NCBI RefSeq assembly: GCF_036195045.1
Contig: NZ_CP108100.1
Coordinates: 8,122,001-8,186,000, forward strand
Direction of reading: 5' to 3'
Length of the DNA stretch: 64,000 nucleotides
Origin: Streptomyces sp. NBC_00236
Lineage (GTDB): Bacteria; Actinomycetota; Actinomycetes; Streptomycetales; Streptomycetaceae
The notes beneath the pieces were generated by a model. The model had not been told where the DNA came from and searched no databases. It saw only the letters and a program-made list of their open reading frames with translations. Below are positions 33,976-43,139 of the stretch, in pieces. The position numbers were made by a program, and so were the translations under genes. How positions within the stretch are numbered: position 1 is the first letter of the stretch; each line of letters opens with the position of its first letter.

Positions 33976-34353
33976 GGGATGGCTCCTTCGCGTCACAGCG
34001 GGGGAGGCACCGGAGAACGGGACCGCTCAGTCACCCGGCCGGGGCCAGAGGCTCCACGGCACTGCCGACGGACCGTTTCCGGTCGCCGGGGGAGGGAAAG
34101 TCAGACGGCGGCAACCGGCGAGCTGGTCGCTCGCGCGGTCGCGGTGGTGTGAGAGCCGGTGACGTTCATGTGAACGATCTTATCGTGGCCCGTTCACCCG
34201 GGCACGGGGATTTTCCGCCGCCGGCTGGACCGACCGCCTGTCGCGAAGACGGACGGGGCGGGGAAAGGACGTGGCCGGTGAGTCCGTGGTGACGGTAAGG
34301 TCCGGCTTCCGGCCCAACACAGCGGTGGGGCCCATGTGCAGAGAGCGAAGCGG
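33976..34353. other. intergenic region before the AlaRS-like gene
   Basis: 378 bp between divergent genes with no coding capacity recognised. It holds a palindrome CGTTCATGTGAACG at 34163-34176 and another CGTTCA half-site at 34191. A minus-strand AT-rich ATAAGAT lies between them and could serve as a -10 element for the AlaRS-like gene. Confidence 0.5.
34163..34176. promoter_or_regulatory. palindrome in the AlaRS-like gene promoter
   Basis: CGTTCATGTGAACG: 6-bp arms with a 2-bp centre, next to a minus-strand -10-like ATAAGAT. Candidate repressor site. Confidence 0.45.
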
Positions 34354-34725
34354 ATGAGCGGGCGGCAAGCGACGACGACCCTTTGGCGCCCCACCGGACC
34401 CGTGGAGCTGGATCTGGTCCGGGAGCTGAACTGGCGTGCCTGGCCGCCCCGGCTGCCGGAGCAACCGATCTTCTACCCGGTTCTCAACGAGGACTACGCG
34501 GTGAGGATCGCGCGCGACTGGAACGTGAAGCACGACGGTGCCGGCTTCGTCACCCGATTCGAGGTCGAGTCGGAGTTCCTCACCCGGTACCCCGTACAAC
34601 AGGCCGGCGGGCGGACGATCCTCGAACTCTGGGTTCCGGCCGAGGAACTGGACGACTTCAACGCCCACATCGTCGGCGAGATCCAGGTGGTCCACGAGTT
34701 CCGCCGCGGTGAGGAGTCCCTCTGA
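34354..34725 (+). CDS. small hypothetical protein ("ADP-ribosylation/crystallin J1" type)
   Basis: About 123 residues. It has the conserved actinobacterial pattern LWRPTGPVELDLV ... RAWPPRLPEQPIFYPVLNED ... RIARDWNVKHDG ... VTRFEVESEFLTRYPVQQ ... ELWVPAEELDDFN. Databases usually label this family after ADP-ribosylation/crystallin J1, with no experimental basis known to me. No signal peptide or membrane segment. An in-frame GTG at 34336 is an alternative start. Confidence 0.75.
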   Translation: MSGRQATTTLWRPTGPVELDLVRELNWRAWPPRLPEQPIFYPVLNEDYAVRIARDWNVKHDGAGFVTRFEVESEFLTRYPVQQAGGRTILELWVPAEELDDFNAHIVGEIQVVHEFRRGEESL

Positions 34726-34764
34726 GAGGGGAGGCGGCCAGGCCCTGCGGCGCCGGTTCAGTGA

Positions 34765-35403
34765 TCAACCGTCATGGTGGGTGCCCGTGGCCGGCGGAGG
34801 CGCCGAAGACGCTGCACCGCGGTCCCCGGAGCCGAGGGGCCACGCCGTGATGTCGCGATAGCGGATCGGCCCACTGCTCCGTGCGGCGTTGCTGCCGACC
34901 AGATGCAGCCGTTCGGCATCCCACGGACGGCCGGTGAATCCGGCGAGCCCGGCCGCGATCTCCGCTGCCGAGGACTGATCACCCCGGCGTGCGCGGGCCA
35001 GCGTCAGATGCGGTCGCAGGGGCCGGTCCGCCAGGACGACTCCGCGGTCCCTGACCGCCGTACGTACGTCGGCAGCCAGGCCGTACAACGCGTCCAGGTC
35101 TCCGTCGACCCCGGTCCACACGACCCGGCCGTCGAAGTCCCCGCCGCCCCGCAGCACAAGGCGCGGGGAGGGATGCGCCGCTGCGATGCCGGCGAGCGGC
35201 GCACGCAGGAGCGGAACCGTTTCGACGGGCAGCTCTCCGAGGAACGCCAGCGTGATGTGCCAGTCCTCGACGCGATTCCATCGCATCCGCGGATGCGAGG
35301 CGTAGGCGGGCCGGAGTTCCCGGGCGAGTTCCTCCTTCGCGGGGTCGGGCGGGGCGAGGGCGATGAACACGCGGATGGCCGCGGGCAGTGTCTCTTCGTT
35401 CAC
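34765..35403 (-). CDS. thpR: RNA 2',3'-cyclic phosphodiesterase
   Basis: 212 residues of the 2H phosphoesterase fold. Both His-x-Thr motifs are visible: HITLAFLGE and HLTLARARR. The N terminus IRVFIALAPPD is typical for ThpR/LigT. It hydrolyses 2',3'-cyclic phosphate RNA ends to 2'-phosphates. The last 25 or so residues are a low-complexity extension. It overlaps no neighbour and is separate from the TetR gene upstream. Confidence 0.93.
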   Translation of the reverse strand: MNEETLPAAIRVFIALAPPDPAKEELARELRPAYASHPRMRWNRVEDWHITLAFLGELPVETVPLLRAPLAGIAAAHPSPRLVLRGGGDFDGRVVWTGVDGDLDALYGLAADVRTAVRDRGVVLADRPLRPHLTLARARRGDQSSAAEIAAGLAGFTGRPWDAERLHLVGSNAARSSGPIRYRDITAWPLGSGDRGAASSAPPPATGTHHDG

Positions 35404-35437
35404 GTCGGAGTCGGTCCGTGTCCGGTCCGGAGGCCGG

Positions 35438-36052
35438 TCAGCCGTGCTCGGCGTCCGTGGCCGGGTGAAGGGCGTCGTCCGTGCCGTGGCGGAGGCCGTT
35501 GACGACCAGTGCGATCATGCGCTGTGTGTAGTCCTGGTCGTCCGGCGAGACGAGATCGCCGACGGCGCGCAGCAGGTCGTACGGGGGCATGCCGGCGCGG
35601 AGCCCGCCGGATGCGGCGGCGCAGTCCAGCAGCTCCGTCACGACGGGGAGGAAGCGCTGCTGGAAGTAGGCGGGGAGGCTTTCGTAGGCGGGGTCGCCCG
35701 AGTGCAGAGCCGCCTTGAGGCCGCGTTTGGCCGCGACGAACTGCGCGTAGCGCTGGAGCCACAAGGTGAGGGCCTCGACCGGCTCGTGCTGCTCGGCGAG
35801 GGCGGGGGCGGCCTCGGCGCAGGCGTCGACCTCGTGGCGGAAGACGGCGGTGATGAGGTCGGAGCGCTGCGGGAAGTGGCGGTAGAGCGTGCCCGCCCCC
35901 ACGCCGGCCCGAGCGGTGATCCGCCGCACGGGGGCGTCCACGCCGTCCGACGCGAAGACCTCGGCGGCTGCGGTCAGCAGAGCGTCCAGGTTGCGCTGGA
36001 CGTCGGGCCGCACACGGCGGGCGACCGGCTCCTCGGTGGGGCGATCAGACAT
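35438..36052 (-). CDS. TetR family transcriptional repressor
   Basis: 204 residues. The helix-turn-helix (RRITARAGVGAGTLYRHFPQRSDLI) is followed by an all-helical ligand domain ending MIALVVNGLRHG, the SCO-type C-terminal domain. It is divergent from a 14-TM MFS pump, with two GAAC-N3-GTTC dyads between, so it is very likely the local repressor of the pump and of itself. Confidence 0.93.
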   Translation of the reverse strand: MSDRPTEEPVARRVRPDVQRNLDALLTAAAEVFASDGVDAPVRRITARAGVGAGTLYRHFPQRSDLITAVFRHEVDACAEAAPALAEQHEPVEALTLWLQRYAQFVAAKRGLKAALHSGDPAYESLPAYFQQRFLPVVTELLDCAAASGGLRAGMPPYDLLRAVGDLVSPDDQDYTQRMIALVVNGLRHGTDDALHPATDAEHG

Positions 36053-36074
36053 GGAATGGGTTCCCTTTGCGCTC

Positions 36075-36113
36075 CGGAACGATGTTCCGTATTGTGATTG
36101 CTGAACGGTGTTC
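36075..36113. promoter_or_regulatory. tandem TetR operator candidates
   Basis: CGGAACGATGTTCCG (36075-36089) and GAACGGTGTTC (36103-36113) share the GAAC-N3-GTTC core and are 28 bp apart centre to centre. They lie just upstream of the tetR start and on the path to the MFS promoter. Confidence 0.7.
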
Positions 36114-36225
36114 CGGTTTCATTCTATCCGGAGCCGTGACCGGCAGCAGTACCCAGCGCCGCCCATCCTCCTCCAGCCCCGAATCCTTCTTCAGTCCCGA
36201 ATTGAGTCCCGAAGTGGGTACCCCC

Positions 36226-37767
36226 ATGTCCGAAACAACTCTGACCGCCGGGAAAGCAGACACCGGCCCCGACCCGAAGCGCTGGAAGGCGCTGATCTTC
36301 ATAGCCCTGGCGCAGCTGATGGTCGTGCTCGACGCGACCATCGTGAACATCGCGCTGCCCTCCGCCCAGCAGGACCTCGGCATCTCGGACGGCAACCGGC
36401 AGTGGGTCATCACCGCCTACGCCCTGGCCTTCGGCGGTCTGCTGCTCTTCGGCGGCCGCATCGCCGACCTCTGGGGCCGCAAGCGGGCCTTCCTCGTCGG
36501 CCTGACCGGCTTCGCCACCGCCTCCGTGCTCGGCGGCGCCGCCCAGGGCGAGGCCATGATGCTCGGCGCCCGTGCCCTGCAGGGCGTCTTCGGCGCACTG
36601 CTCGCACCGGCGGCGCTCTCGCTGCTCGCGGTGACGTTCACCGAGGCCAGGGAGCGCGCCAGGGCGTTCGGCATCTACGGCGCGATCGCCGGTGGGGGCG
36701 GAGCCGTGGGCTTCATCCTCGGCGGCACCCTCACCGAGTACCTGAACTGGCGCTGGACCTTCTTCGTCAACGTTCCCTTCGCGATCGTCGCGGCCCTGGG
36801 CGCGTACTTCGTGATCCGTGAGCCGGCCGGCGGACGCAACCGCTCGCCCCTCGACATCCCGGGCGTCGCCCTCTCCAGCCTCGGCCTGGTCTCCCTCGTC
36901 TACGGCTTCACGCGCGCGGAGTCCGCAGGCTGGTCCGACGCGCTGACGATCGGCATGTTCGTGGCCTCCGCGGTGCTGCTCGGCGCGTTCCTGGTCACCG
37001 AGGCCAGGGTCAAGGCGCCGCTGCTGCCGCTGCGCGTGCCGGCCGACCGCAACCGCGGCGGTGTCTACCTCTCGCTCGGCCTCGCCGTCATCGCGATGTT
37101 CGGCACCTTCCTGTTCCTCACCTACTACCTCCAGATCGTCCAGGGTTACTCGCCGATCAGGACCGGTCTGGCGTTCCTGCCGATGGTCGCCGGCATGATC
37201 ACGGGCTCCACCCAGATCGGCGCCCGGCTGATGACGAGGGTTCCCCCGCGACTGCTCATGGGCCCGGGCTTCCTGGTCGCCGCGACCGGAATGCTGTTCC
37301 TGACGCGGATGGACATCGGCAGCTCGTACGCCGGACCGGTGCTGCCGGGGCTGCTGCTGCTCGGACTCGGCATGGGCACGGCGTTCATGCCCGCGATGTC
37401 GCTCGCCACCCACGGCGTCGAGCCGCGTGACGCCGGAGTCGCCTCCGCGATGGTCAACACCTCGCAGCAGGTCGGCGGTGCCATCGGCACCGCGCTCCTG
37501 AACACCATCGCGGCCTCGGCCACGACCGCGTACCTCGCCGCACATGCGGCAGGTGCGACGACTCCGGCCGCACAGAAGCTGGTTCAGGCGCAGGCCATGG
37601 TGCGCGGATACTCCAGCGCTACCTGGTGGGCGGTCGGCATCCTGGTGGTTGCCGCAGCCATCGCCCTGACCATGATCAAGGCCGGTCACCAGGGTGGCCC
37701 CGCGGCCACCTCGCGTGCTCCGGAGGGAGCGCAGGAGGAGACGAAGATCCCCGCCGTCGCGCACTGA
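36226..37767 (+). CDS. MFS efflux pump, DHA2 (EmrB/QacA) family
   Basis: 513 residues with about 14 membrane segments. DHA2 signatures are present: LDATIVNIALPSAQQDLG in helix 1, WVITAYALAFGGLLLFGGRIADLWGRKR (motif A), and GGAVGFILGGTLTEYLNWRWTFFVN (motif C). It is a proton-driven multidrug exporter. ATG 36226 was chosen at the conserved N terminus; the upstream in-frame extension is Ser/Pro-rich. It is under likely TetR control. Confidence 0.93.
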   Translation: MSETTLTAGKADTGPDPKRWKALIFIALAQLMVVLDATIVNIALPSAQQDLGISDGNRQWVITAYALAFGGLLLFGGRIADLWGRKRAFLVGLTGFATASVLGGAAQGEAMMLGARALQGVFGALLAPAALSLLAVTFTEARERARAFGIYGAIAGGGGAVGFILGGTLTEYLNWRWTFFVNVPFAIVAALGAYFVIREPAGGRNRSPLDIPGVALSSLGLVSLVYGFTRAESAGWSDALTIGMFVASAVLLGAFLVTEARVKAPLLPLRVPADRNRGGVYLSLGLAVIAMFGTFLFLTYYLQIVQGYSPIRTGLAFLPMVAGMITGSTQIGARLMTRVPPRLLMGPGFLVAATGMLFLTRMDIGSSYAGPVLPGLLLLGLGMGTAFMPAMSLATHGVEPRDAGVASAMVNTSQQVGGAIGTALLNTIAASATTAYLAAHAAGATTPAAQKLVQAQAMVRGYSSATWWAVGILVVAAAIALTMIKAGHQGGPAATSRAPEGAQEETKIPAVAH

Positions 37768-37790
37768 ACCACTGGACACCCCCCCCGCAG

Positions 37791-37828
37791 CGGAAGGGCG
37801 CGGTCAGCACGCTGACCGCGCCCTTCCG
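37791..37828. terminator. bidirectional terminator between two MFS genes
   Basis: Perfect 18-bp arms (37791-37808 and 37811-37828) between convergent genes. Confidence 0.88.
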
Positions 37829-37897
37829 GCAAACCGGACCCCTTGCCCATCTCGTACGAACCGGGTGCCCGGCACGAGCTCCGGCCACCGAAGCCGG

Positions 37898-39085
37898 CTA
37901 CGCAGAGGGCGGCGGCCTGAGGGCGGAGTAGGTCCCCGCACCTGCCGCCAGCAACATGACGCAGCCCGTGAAGATCAGCCCGGCCTCGCGAAGGCCCAGT
38001 GACGTGGCCAGCGCACCGACACCGACCACCGGCACCGAGATGCCGGTGTACGCGACGACGAAGAACGCCGAAATGGTGCCGCCCCGGTGCGTTGCCGGAG
38101 CGGCGTCGCTGACCAGCGTGAGCGCCGCCCGGAAGGACAACCCCTGGCCGGTTCCCCCGCACAGGGCTCCGAGAACGAGCAGCGGCAGGGATTCCGCGAC
38201 CAGTGAGGACGCCACCAGCAGCAGACCGACGACGAGAGCACCGCACCCGAGCGGCAGCGCATGGCGCGCGCCGATGCGCCCGCTCAGCGACTGTCCGACG
38301 GTCGAAGCCAGAAACACGGAGAACACGACGGCTCCGGTCACCGCCAGGTTGTGCACGCCCAACGTCTGCGTGGCGAAGCTCGGCGCGACCGCGGTGAACA
38401 GCCCGAGCAGGGCGAAGCCGGCGAACGCCGCCAGCGAGGCGCGCGCGAACACCCCCTTCACCTCCGGCGGAACCGCCACACCCTGAGGCGTCGGCCGCGG
38501 CCACCGCCGGGGATGCGTCACGGTCTCCGGCAGACTCCGGATGATCCCGCACGCCACGGCCACCAGTCCCAGATGGACCCAGAACGGCAGTGTCAGGGGC
38601 CACGGCGTGTACTCGGCGAGGAAGCCGGACAGCAGCGGCCCGCAACCCAGTCCGCCCATGTTCGCGGCCGTGGCGGCGAACCCGGCCCGCGCCTTCTGCC
38701 CCGGGCGGGCGAGCTCCAGGACCGCCGCGGTCGCCGCACCGCTCAGCAGACCGGCCGCGCCGCCGGACAGCAGGCGGCCCGCGAAGAGCAACGGCAGCCC
38801 GCTCTCCAGCAGGAAGCAGCCCGCGCTCGCCGCCGACAGAGCCATGGCGCACAGCAGCACGGGCCTGCGGCCGACCTTGTCCGAGTAGTTGCCCACCAGC
38901 ATCAGCACGGCGATCACCGCCAGGGCGTACGCGGCGAAGACGACGGTCACCATCAGCTCGGAGAACCCGATCTTCTCCTGATAGAGCCCGTACAGGGGAG
39001 TGGGCAGCGTGGTCCCGGCCATCCCGATGGCGAACACCACAGCCGCAGCCACGTAGCCGGGACGCCGGCCACTGCCCGTACTCAC
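37898..39085 (-). CDS. MFS transporter, DHA1 type
   Basis: 395 residues with about 12 hydrophobic segments (VFAIGMAGTTLPTPLYGLYQ first helix; VGNYSDKVGRRPVLL motif A). GTG 39085 with GAGGG just upstream was selected; further in-frame GTGs upstream lack a binding site. The substrate is unknown. It is convergent with the DHA2 pump but belongs to a different subfamily, so it is not a duplicate. Confidence 0.88.
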   Translation of the reverse strand: MSTGSGRRPGYVAAAVVFAIGMAGTTLPTPLYGLYQEKIGFSELMVTVVFAAYALAVIAVLMLVGNYSDKVGRRPVLLCAMALSAASAGCFLLESGLPLLFAGRLLSGGAAGLLSGAATAAVLELARPGQKARAGFAATAANMGGLGCGPLLSGFLAEYTPWPLTLPFWVHLGLVAVACGIIRSLPETVTHPRRWPRPTPQGVAVPPEVKGVFARASLAAFAGFALLGLFTAVAPSFATQTLGVHNLAVTGAVVFSVFLASTVGQSLSGRIGARHALPLGCGALVVGLLLVASSLVAESLPLLVLGALCGGTGQGLSFRAALTLVSDAAPATHRGGTISAFFVVAYTGISVPVVGVGALATSLGLREAGLIFTGCVMLLAAGAGTYSALRPPPSA

Positions 39086-39230
39086 CGCACCCTCGCGAAC
39101 GATCACCCGCGTCACCCTACGAGCGGCCACCCGCCCGGACCGTGCACGGCGCGAGGCACGGCCGGGTCGAGTCGTGCCTCGCGCCGATGCGCCGGCGGCC
39201 ACGGGGGTGGTCGCAACTGTCCGTACCCGC

Positions 39231-40235
39231 TCAGCGGTCGGTGCGCAGAGCGTGGAGCAGCATCGGCAGTGAAGCATGCAACTCGCGCTGCCAGTACGCC
39301 CAGCGATGGGTGCCCGGCCCGTAGAAATGAGTGACCACATGCCGAGCGCCGACGCGTTCGAGCTCGCTCGCCAGGGCGTGGTTCTGCCGGTTGAAGTCCG
39401 CCTCCAGGGCGTTCGTGCTGCCTGGCGGGTCCAGCGGACCGGCGGTGCCGTCACCGCAGGACAGGTAGACCGGGATCGACCTGAGTCGCTTGGCCAGGTG
39501 GAACGGGTCGTGGGCCGCCCAGACATCGCGTTGCGCCACCGGGTCGCCCCAGACCCGCAGCGGGTCGCCGCCCTGACCGGCGAAGTACCCCATGATGCGG
39601 TCGACCGACTCGTCGTTGAGCAGCGGATGCGCGGAGCCGGAGTACGAGGCGGCCGCCTTGAACATGCCGGGGTGCCGGGCCGCGTACATCAGGGCGCCCT
39701 GGCCGCCCATCGACAGTCCCGCCACCACGCGATTGCTGCTCGCCCCCCAGCCGTGTTCGAGCAGGCGGCGCAGCTCCTCGGTGTGGAAGGTCTCCCACGC
39801 CGGGTCACTGCCCTGGCCGTAGTTCCACCAGTCGCTGTACCAGCCGTTCCAGCCGGCCTCAGGCATGACCACAAGGACGTCGCGCAGATCTTCGGTCTGC
39901 GCGACATCGGTCTTGCTAGTCCACGAGGTGTAGTCCCCGCAGCAGCCGTGCAGCAGCCAGAGAGTCGGCCAGCGCCGGCTCCGGTCGCCCGGATCCCAGC
40001 CATCCGGCGTGAGCAGGCGCACGTTCACCGTCCGGTCTCCGAGCGCCGGTGAACGAACCGACAGGTCGACCTGCCGGTCGGCGACCTGGGTGACGGCGAC
40101 GACCTCGGCACCCCGGGACGGGGCGGTCCCGATCGGCTCCGCGGCGGCCGACACGGGTGCGTTCGACATCAGCGTGAGCAGCAGTGCCCCAACGATGAGC
40201 AGCAGACGGGCTCTTCGGATCGGAACGGCGGTCAT
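39231..40235 (-). CDS. secreted esterase of the antigen 85/esterase D type
   Basis: 334 residues with a signal peptide (LLLIVGALLLTLMSNAPVSA). The alpha/beta-hydrolase part has WLLHGCCGDYTSW at the oxyanion side, nucleophile elbow GLSMGGQGAL, and a late Asp/His region (YGPGTHRWAYWQREL). This is the PF00756 group that includes mycolyltransferases and feruloyl esterases. In a Streptomyces an esterase role is more likely. It lies 75 bp upstream of the stop of the NAGPA gene; the two may be co-transcribed. Confidence 0.9.
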   Translation of the reverse strand: MTAVPIRRARLLLIVGALLLTLMSNAPVSAAAEPIGTAPSRGAEVVAVTQVADRQVDLSVRSPALGDRTVNVRLLTPDGWDPGDRSRRWPTLWLLHGCCGDYTSWTSKTDVAQTEDLRDVLVVMPEAGWNGWYSDWWNYGQGSDPAWETFHTEELRRLLEHGWGASSNRVVAGLSMGGQGALMYAARHPGMFKAAASYSGSAHPLLNDESVDRIMGYFAGQGGDPLRVWGDPVAQRDVWAAHDPFHLAKRLRSIPVYLSCGDGTAGPLDPPGSTNALEADFNRQNHALASELERVGARHVVTHFYGPGTHRWAYWQRELHASLPMLLHALRTDR

Positions 40236-40309
40236 GGCGACTCCTGTCAGTGGACTGTGGACGGTCGCGAGCCGGGCTTCCCTGCCCGGACCTTCCCGGC
40301 CGGAACCGG

Positions 40310-41926
40310 TCAGTTCCGGCCGGAAAGTATCAGCAGTGCGTCGCCGACGGGGCGTTCACCGGCCGCGTCGGACGGATCATTGATCATGACTCCGTCGACC
40401 ACCATCGTGGTCGACCCGCCGCCGTCGAGATTGACCGCGTCGCGCAGGCCGAGCGCCCGGGCGACGGCGGCGCTCTCGGGGATGCTCAGCCCGAGTGCGT
40501 CCGTGCTGCGCCCGTCGGCGGTGACCAGCACGGTCCGGCCCGTGGCGTCCACCCCGGCCAGCGTGCGCGGATTCCGCTTCTGCATCCAGCCGTAGTAGAA
40601 GCTCGGATTGCCGGACTGCACCATGCCGTCGGCGGTGGGCGTGACGTGCGGGCGCCCGTCCCGGACCAGTTCGGGGCCTCCGTTGAGGATGCTGGTCGTC
40701 GGTGACGGCGACACCTTGTGGCCGTTGCCGTCCCGCAGTGTCCTCTCGACGCGCAGGGGCCGGCCGACCTGAGCGAGGGCGGTCAACTGGGCGACGCGGG
40801 TACCGGTCGCCTGCACGGAGCCGGCGCCGTCCGGCAGCGGCCCGCCGCGCGGCGACCGCAGTTCCAGGACGCGGCCGTGGGCGTCCAGTACGGCCTCGAT
40901 GCCCTCGCCGCCCGGTGTCTGCCGACCGTAGTCGGGCGTGAAAGCGACGAGCTCGTCGCGGTCGGAGCAGGTGACGTCGTGCAGGGGCAGCGAGGTCGGC
41001 GTGTCGTCCGCGGTGCCGCCACAGTTCCTGATCAGGCCCGGAACGCGGTCGATTCCGTCCAGGGCCTGCGAAGCCCCCCGGCCGACGACACGCCCCTCCC
41101 AGGTCAGCCGGGCCACCGTGCTGTGCCGGCCGTTGCCGTGGATCACCAGCCCGGGCCGCCCCTGGACCGGCTCGCTCAGGACCCGGCCGTCGTAGACGCC
41201 GACACCGGCCGGATCGCCCGGTGCGCCCGCCTTCGGATCGAGGACGAAGAACCCGGCGTTGACCCCCGCGGTCGCACCGGCCGCGGCCGCCAGCTCACTG
41301 GTCTTCTCACGGTTCTCCAGATCCGGACCGTACGAGGCCGCGAGCCGGCCGCGGAACCGGCCCGGGTCGATGGTGAGCACGTCGATCCGCCACGGACCAC
41401 GGTCCGTCGGGTCGCCGTCCCAGCCGGTGTACACGGCGGACCCGGCGTAGCCGGCCTTCCGCAGCAGCGCGAGCTCGGCCGCCGCCGCGGACTGCGTGTC
41501 GAACCGCCCGACCCGGACCCGCCACCCGAGCGATCCGCCGGCGTAGTCGGCGACGGCCGGCGTCGTGACCTGCTCGGCCCGGGCGTCGAAGCCGTCTCCC
41601 TCGATGTCCGCGGTCAGTTCGTCGGCACTGGCCCGGTCCTTGAGCGCCGTCGGCGGCGCGTCGGGATCCGGCGAGGTGGCACCGCCGGGTATCGACACCT
41701 CGACGGTCCACGCGAGCGCCGGAGCATCGGCACCGCGCACGATCCGCGTGAGGGTGACACCGGGCTGCAGGGTGCGCGTGCTGCGCGTCTCGGCCAGGCC
41801 GACGGCACCCAGCGGCAGGGCACGCACCGACCCGGGACGCGGCTCGGAGGAAGCGGGCGCGGGCGATGCGCCCATCACGGCCAAAAGGGCCAGGACCGTG
41901 GCCGTGCCGAGGACCTTGCTGTTCAT
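40310..41926 (-). CDS. secreted phosphodiester glycosidase (NAGPA) protein with SPOR-like domain
   Basis: 538 residues with a signal peptide (VLGTATVLALLAVMGASPAPA). About residues 120-190 resemble a SPOR module (GWRVRVGRFDTQSAAAAELALLRKAGY), which binds glycan strands. The C-terminal half is the NAGPA domain (VNAGFFVLDPKAGAPGDPAG, STTSILNGGPELVRDG, AVNLDGGGSTTMVVDG). Proteins of this group cleave phosphodiester-linked sugars or act on cell-wall/exopolysaccharide. Start at ATG 41926 after AGGGGGG. Confidence 0.88.
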   Translation of the reverse strand: MNSKVLGTATVLALLAVMGASPAPASSEPRPGSVRALPLGAVGLAETRSTRTLQPGVTLTRIVRGADAPALAWTVEVSIPGGATSPDPDAPPTALKDRASADELTADIEGDGFDARAEQVTTPAVADYAGGSLGWRVRVGRFDTQSAAAAELALLRKAGYAGSAVYTGWDGDPTDRGPWRIDVLTIDPGRFRGRLAASYGPDLENREKTSELAAAAGATAGVNAGFFVLDPKAGAPGDPAGVGVYDGRVLSEPVQGRPGLVIHGNGRHSTVARLTWEGRVVGRGASQALDGIDRVPGLIRNCGGTADDTPTSLPLHDVTCSDRDELVAFTPDYGRQTPGGEGIEAVLDAHGRVLELRSPRGGPLPDGAGSVQATGTRVAQLTALAQVGRPLRVERTLRDGNGHKVSPSPTTSILNGGPELVRDGRPHVTPTADGMVQSGNPSFYYGWMQKRNPRTLAGVDATGRTVLVTADGRSTDALGLSIPESAAVARALGLRDAVNLDGGGSTTMVVDGVMINDPSDAAGERPVGDALLILSGRN

Positions 41927-42137
41927 GTACCCCCCTGGGAAAGATCCGCCCAGCAACGGTGCGTGTGCCGACCGTCACCAGTCAAGGCGTGTGCACGTCA
42001 ACTCTGATGGTCCATTGGCGCAACTCCACACGAACGCGCACCGAACCTGATCGACGACTCGCACCCTTTCCAGCGGAACCGGAGATTGGGGCGAGCCGGA
42101 GGGAACGCCCGCCTACTGTGGCTGTGGAGGTACACCC

Positions 42138-42593
42138 GTGTCCTGGCCATCCGTGATCATCCTCGTCCCCGCTGGGCGTCGCATGTCGCTCGAAGGGCGA
42201 ATCCGCGCCTTTGGCCTCGCACCGGATCCTGCGACGGGCGGCGAACGGCTGCACTGGCACGGCTACTCGTACTGCTTCGACCTCTCGGGCAGGATCCTGG
42301 CGGACTACGAGCCGGACGAGATCGAGCACGTCACGGCCTCGATCGGCGAACCGTACGCCGTCCAGGTGTCCTGCCAGTCCATGGACGCCGCCCGGGCCTT
42401 CCTCCATGACGTCCTTCCTGGCGTCGACGGTCTGGTGGACACCAACCATTTCGAGATCCTGCCGGCTGCCGGGTTCCTCACACTGATGAACGGTCATCCG
42501 GGGTGGGACTGGCGTCGCCGACCGAGCACGGACCTCGCGAGCGGTTCCGGAGACGGACCGCCCGGGCTGAGTGGCCACCAGGAAGGCGCGTAG
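42138..42593 (+). CDS. hypothetical protein
   Basis: 151 residues, soluble. No family recognised. The sequence (RLHWHGYSYCFDLSGRILAD, TASIGEPYAVQVSCQSMDAA, FLTLMNGHPGWDWRRRP) looks like a compact alpha/beta protein. GTG 42138 has GGAGG with 7-bp spacing, which supports expression. It is divergent from the NAGPA gene and upstream of the rifamycin phosphotransferase control region. Confidence 0.6.
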   Translation: MSWPSVIILVPAGRRMSLEGRIRAFGLAPDPATGGERLHWHGYSYCFDLSGRILADYEPDEIEHVTASIGEPYAVQVSCQSMDAARAFLHDVLPGVDGLVDTNHFEILPAAGFLTLMNGHPGWDWRRRPSTDLASGSGDGPPGLSGHQEGA

Positions 42594-43139
42594 CAGCGGG
42601 TTCTCGCAGGCACGCGCGGAGAGCTCCGCCTGCCCTTGCCGACGCCCGGTCTCCTCGATTTGGATCCGCCGGCCGACCGTGAAGATCCAGGACGTGGCCT
42701 CGACAGACGGATCGCCACCTCGTGCTGCGCGTCCCGTGGCCGGACGCGCGCCCTTGACCGCGGGAGGCGGCACAAGACGAAGGCGAGGAGATCGCTCTCC
42801 TCGCCACTCCTAACGTATAGCGCACTGGGGGGCTTGCGGCAAGGCCCGGGTGGTGGCGCAGAATCGTCGGCCGAGGCCACAGCCTGCGGATATGGGAGCA
42901 CGAGTGCGTGAGTTGTCGATGTACGGGGGACGCGGTGACGTCGGAGAAGCGGTGGGCGCGGCCGTGCGGGTGCGGGTCTTCGGCGCGGTGGTGCCCGGGT
43001 ACGCGCCGCCCGAGCCGTCGGATGGAGGGCCGCCAGTGACGACGACGTGGCTGGCACGAGGTACCACGCACGGGGAGTCGCCCGTGATTCGATCGGCCGG
43101 TGCAGGGCAATGGGACACGACTGCCTCGGAGGTATCGCG
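42594..43139. other. control region upstream of rph
   Basis: 546 bp. The right part holds the RAE box and a leader of roughly 290 bp before the rph start. The left part (42594-42780) has a minus-strand protein-like patch (IQIEETGRRQGQAELSARAC) without a credible start, possibly a relic. A hairpin with 9-bp arms (42782-42790, 42797-42805) precedes the RAE. Confidence 0.55.
42829..42847 (+). promoter_or_regulatory. rifamycin-associated element (RAE)
   Basis: GGGGCTTGCGGCAAGGCCC, the 19-bp inverted repeat described upstream of rifamycin-inactivation genes in actinomycetes, where it mediates induction by rifamycins. I match it from memory of that element. An AT-rich TAACGTATAG lies just upstream, and TTGCGG within the element could serve as a -35. 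Confidence 0.88.

Noticed and set aside
36130..36225. Longer start for the DHA2 pump at 36067
   Set aside because: The extra 53 residues are Ser/Pro-rich and would place the TetR operators inside the coding region.
42569..42760. Minus-strand protein-like patch downstream of the hypothetical gene at 42138
   Set aside because: No start codon with a ribosome binding site and it runs into the neighbouring gene. At most a relic.
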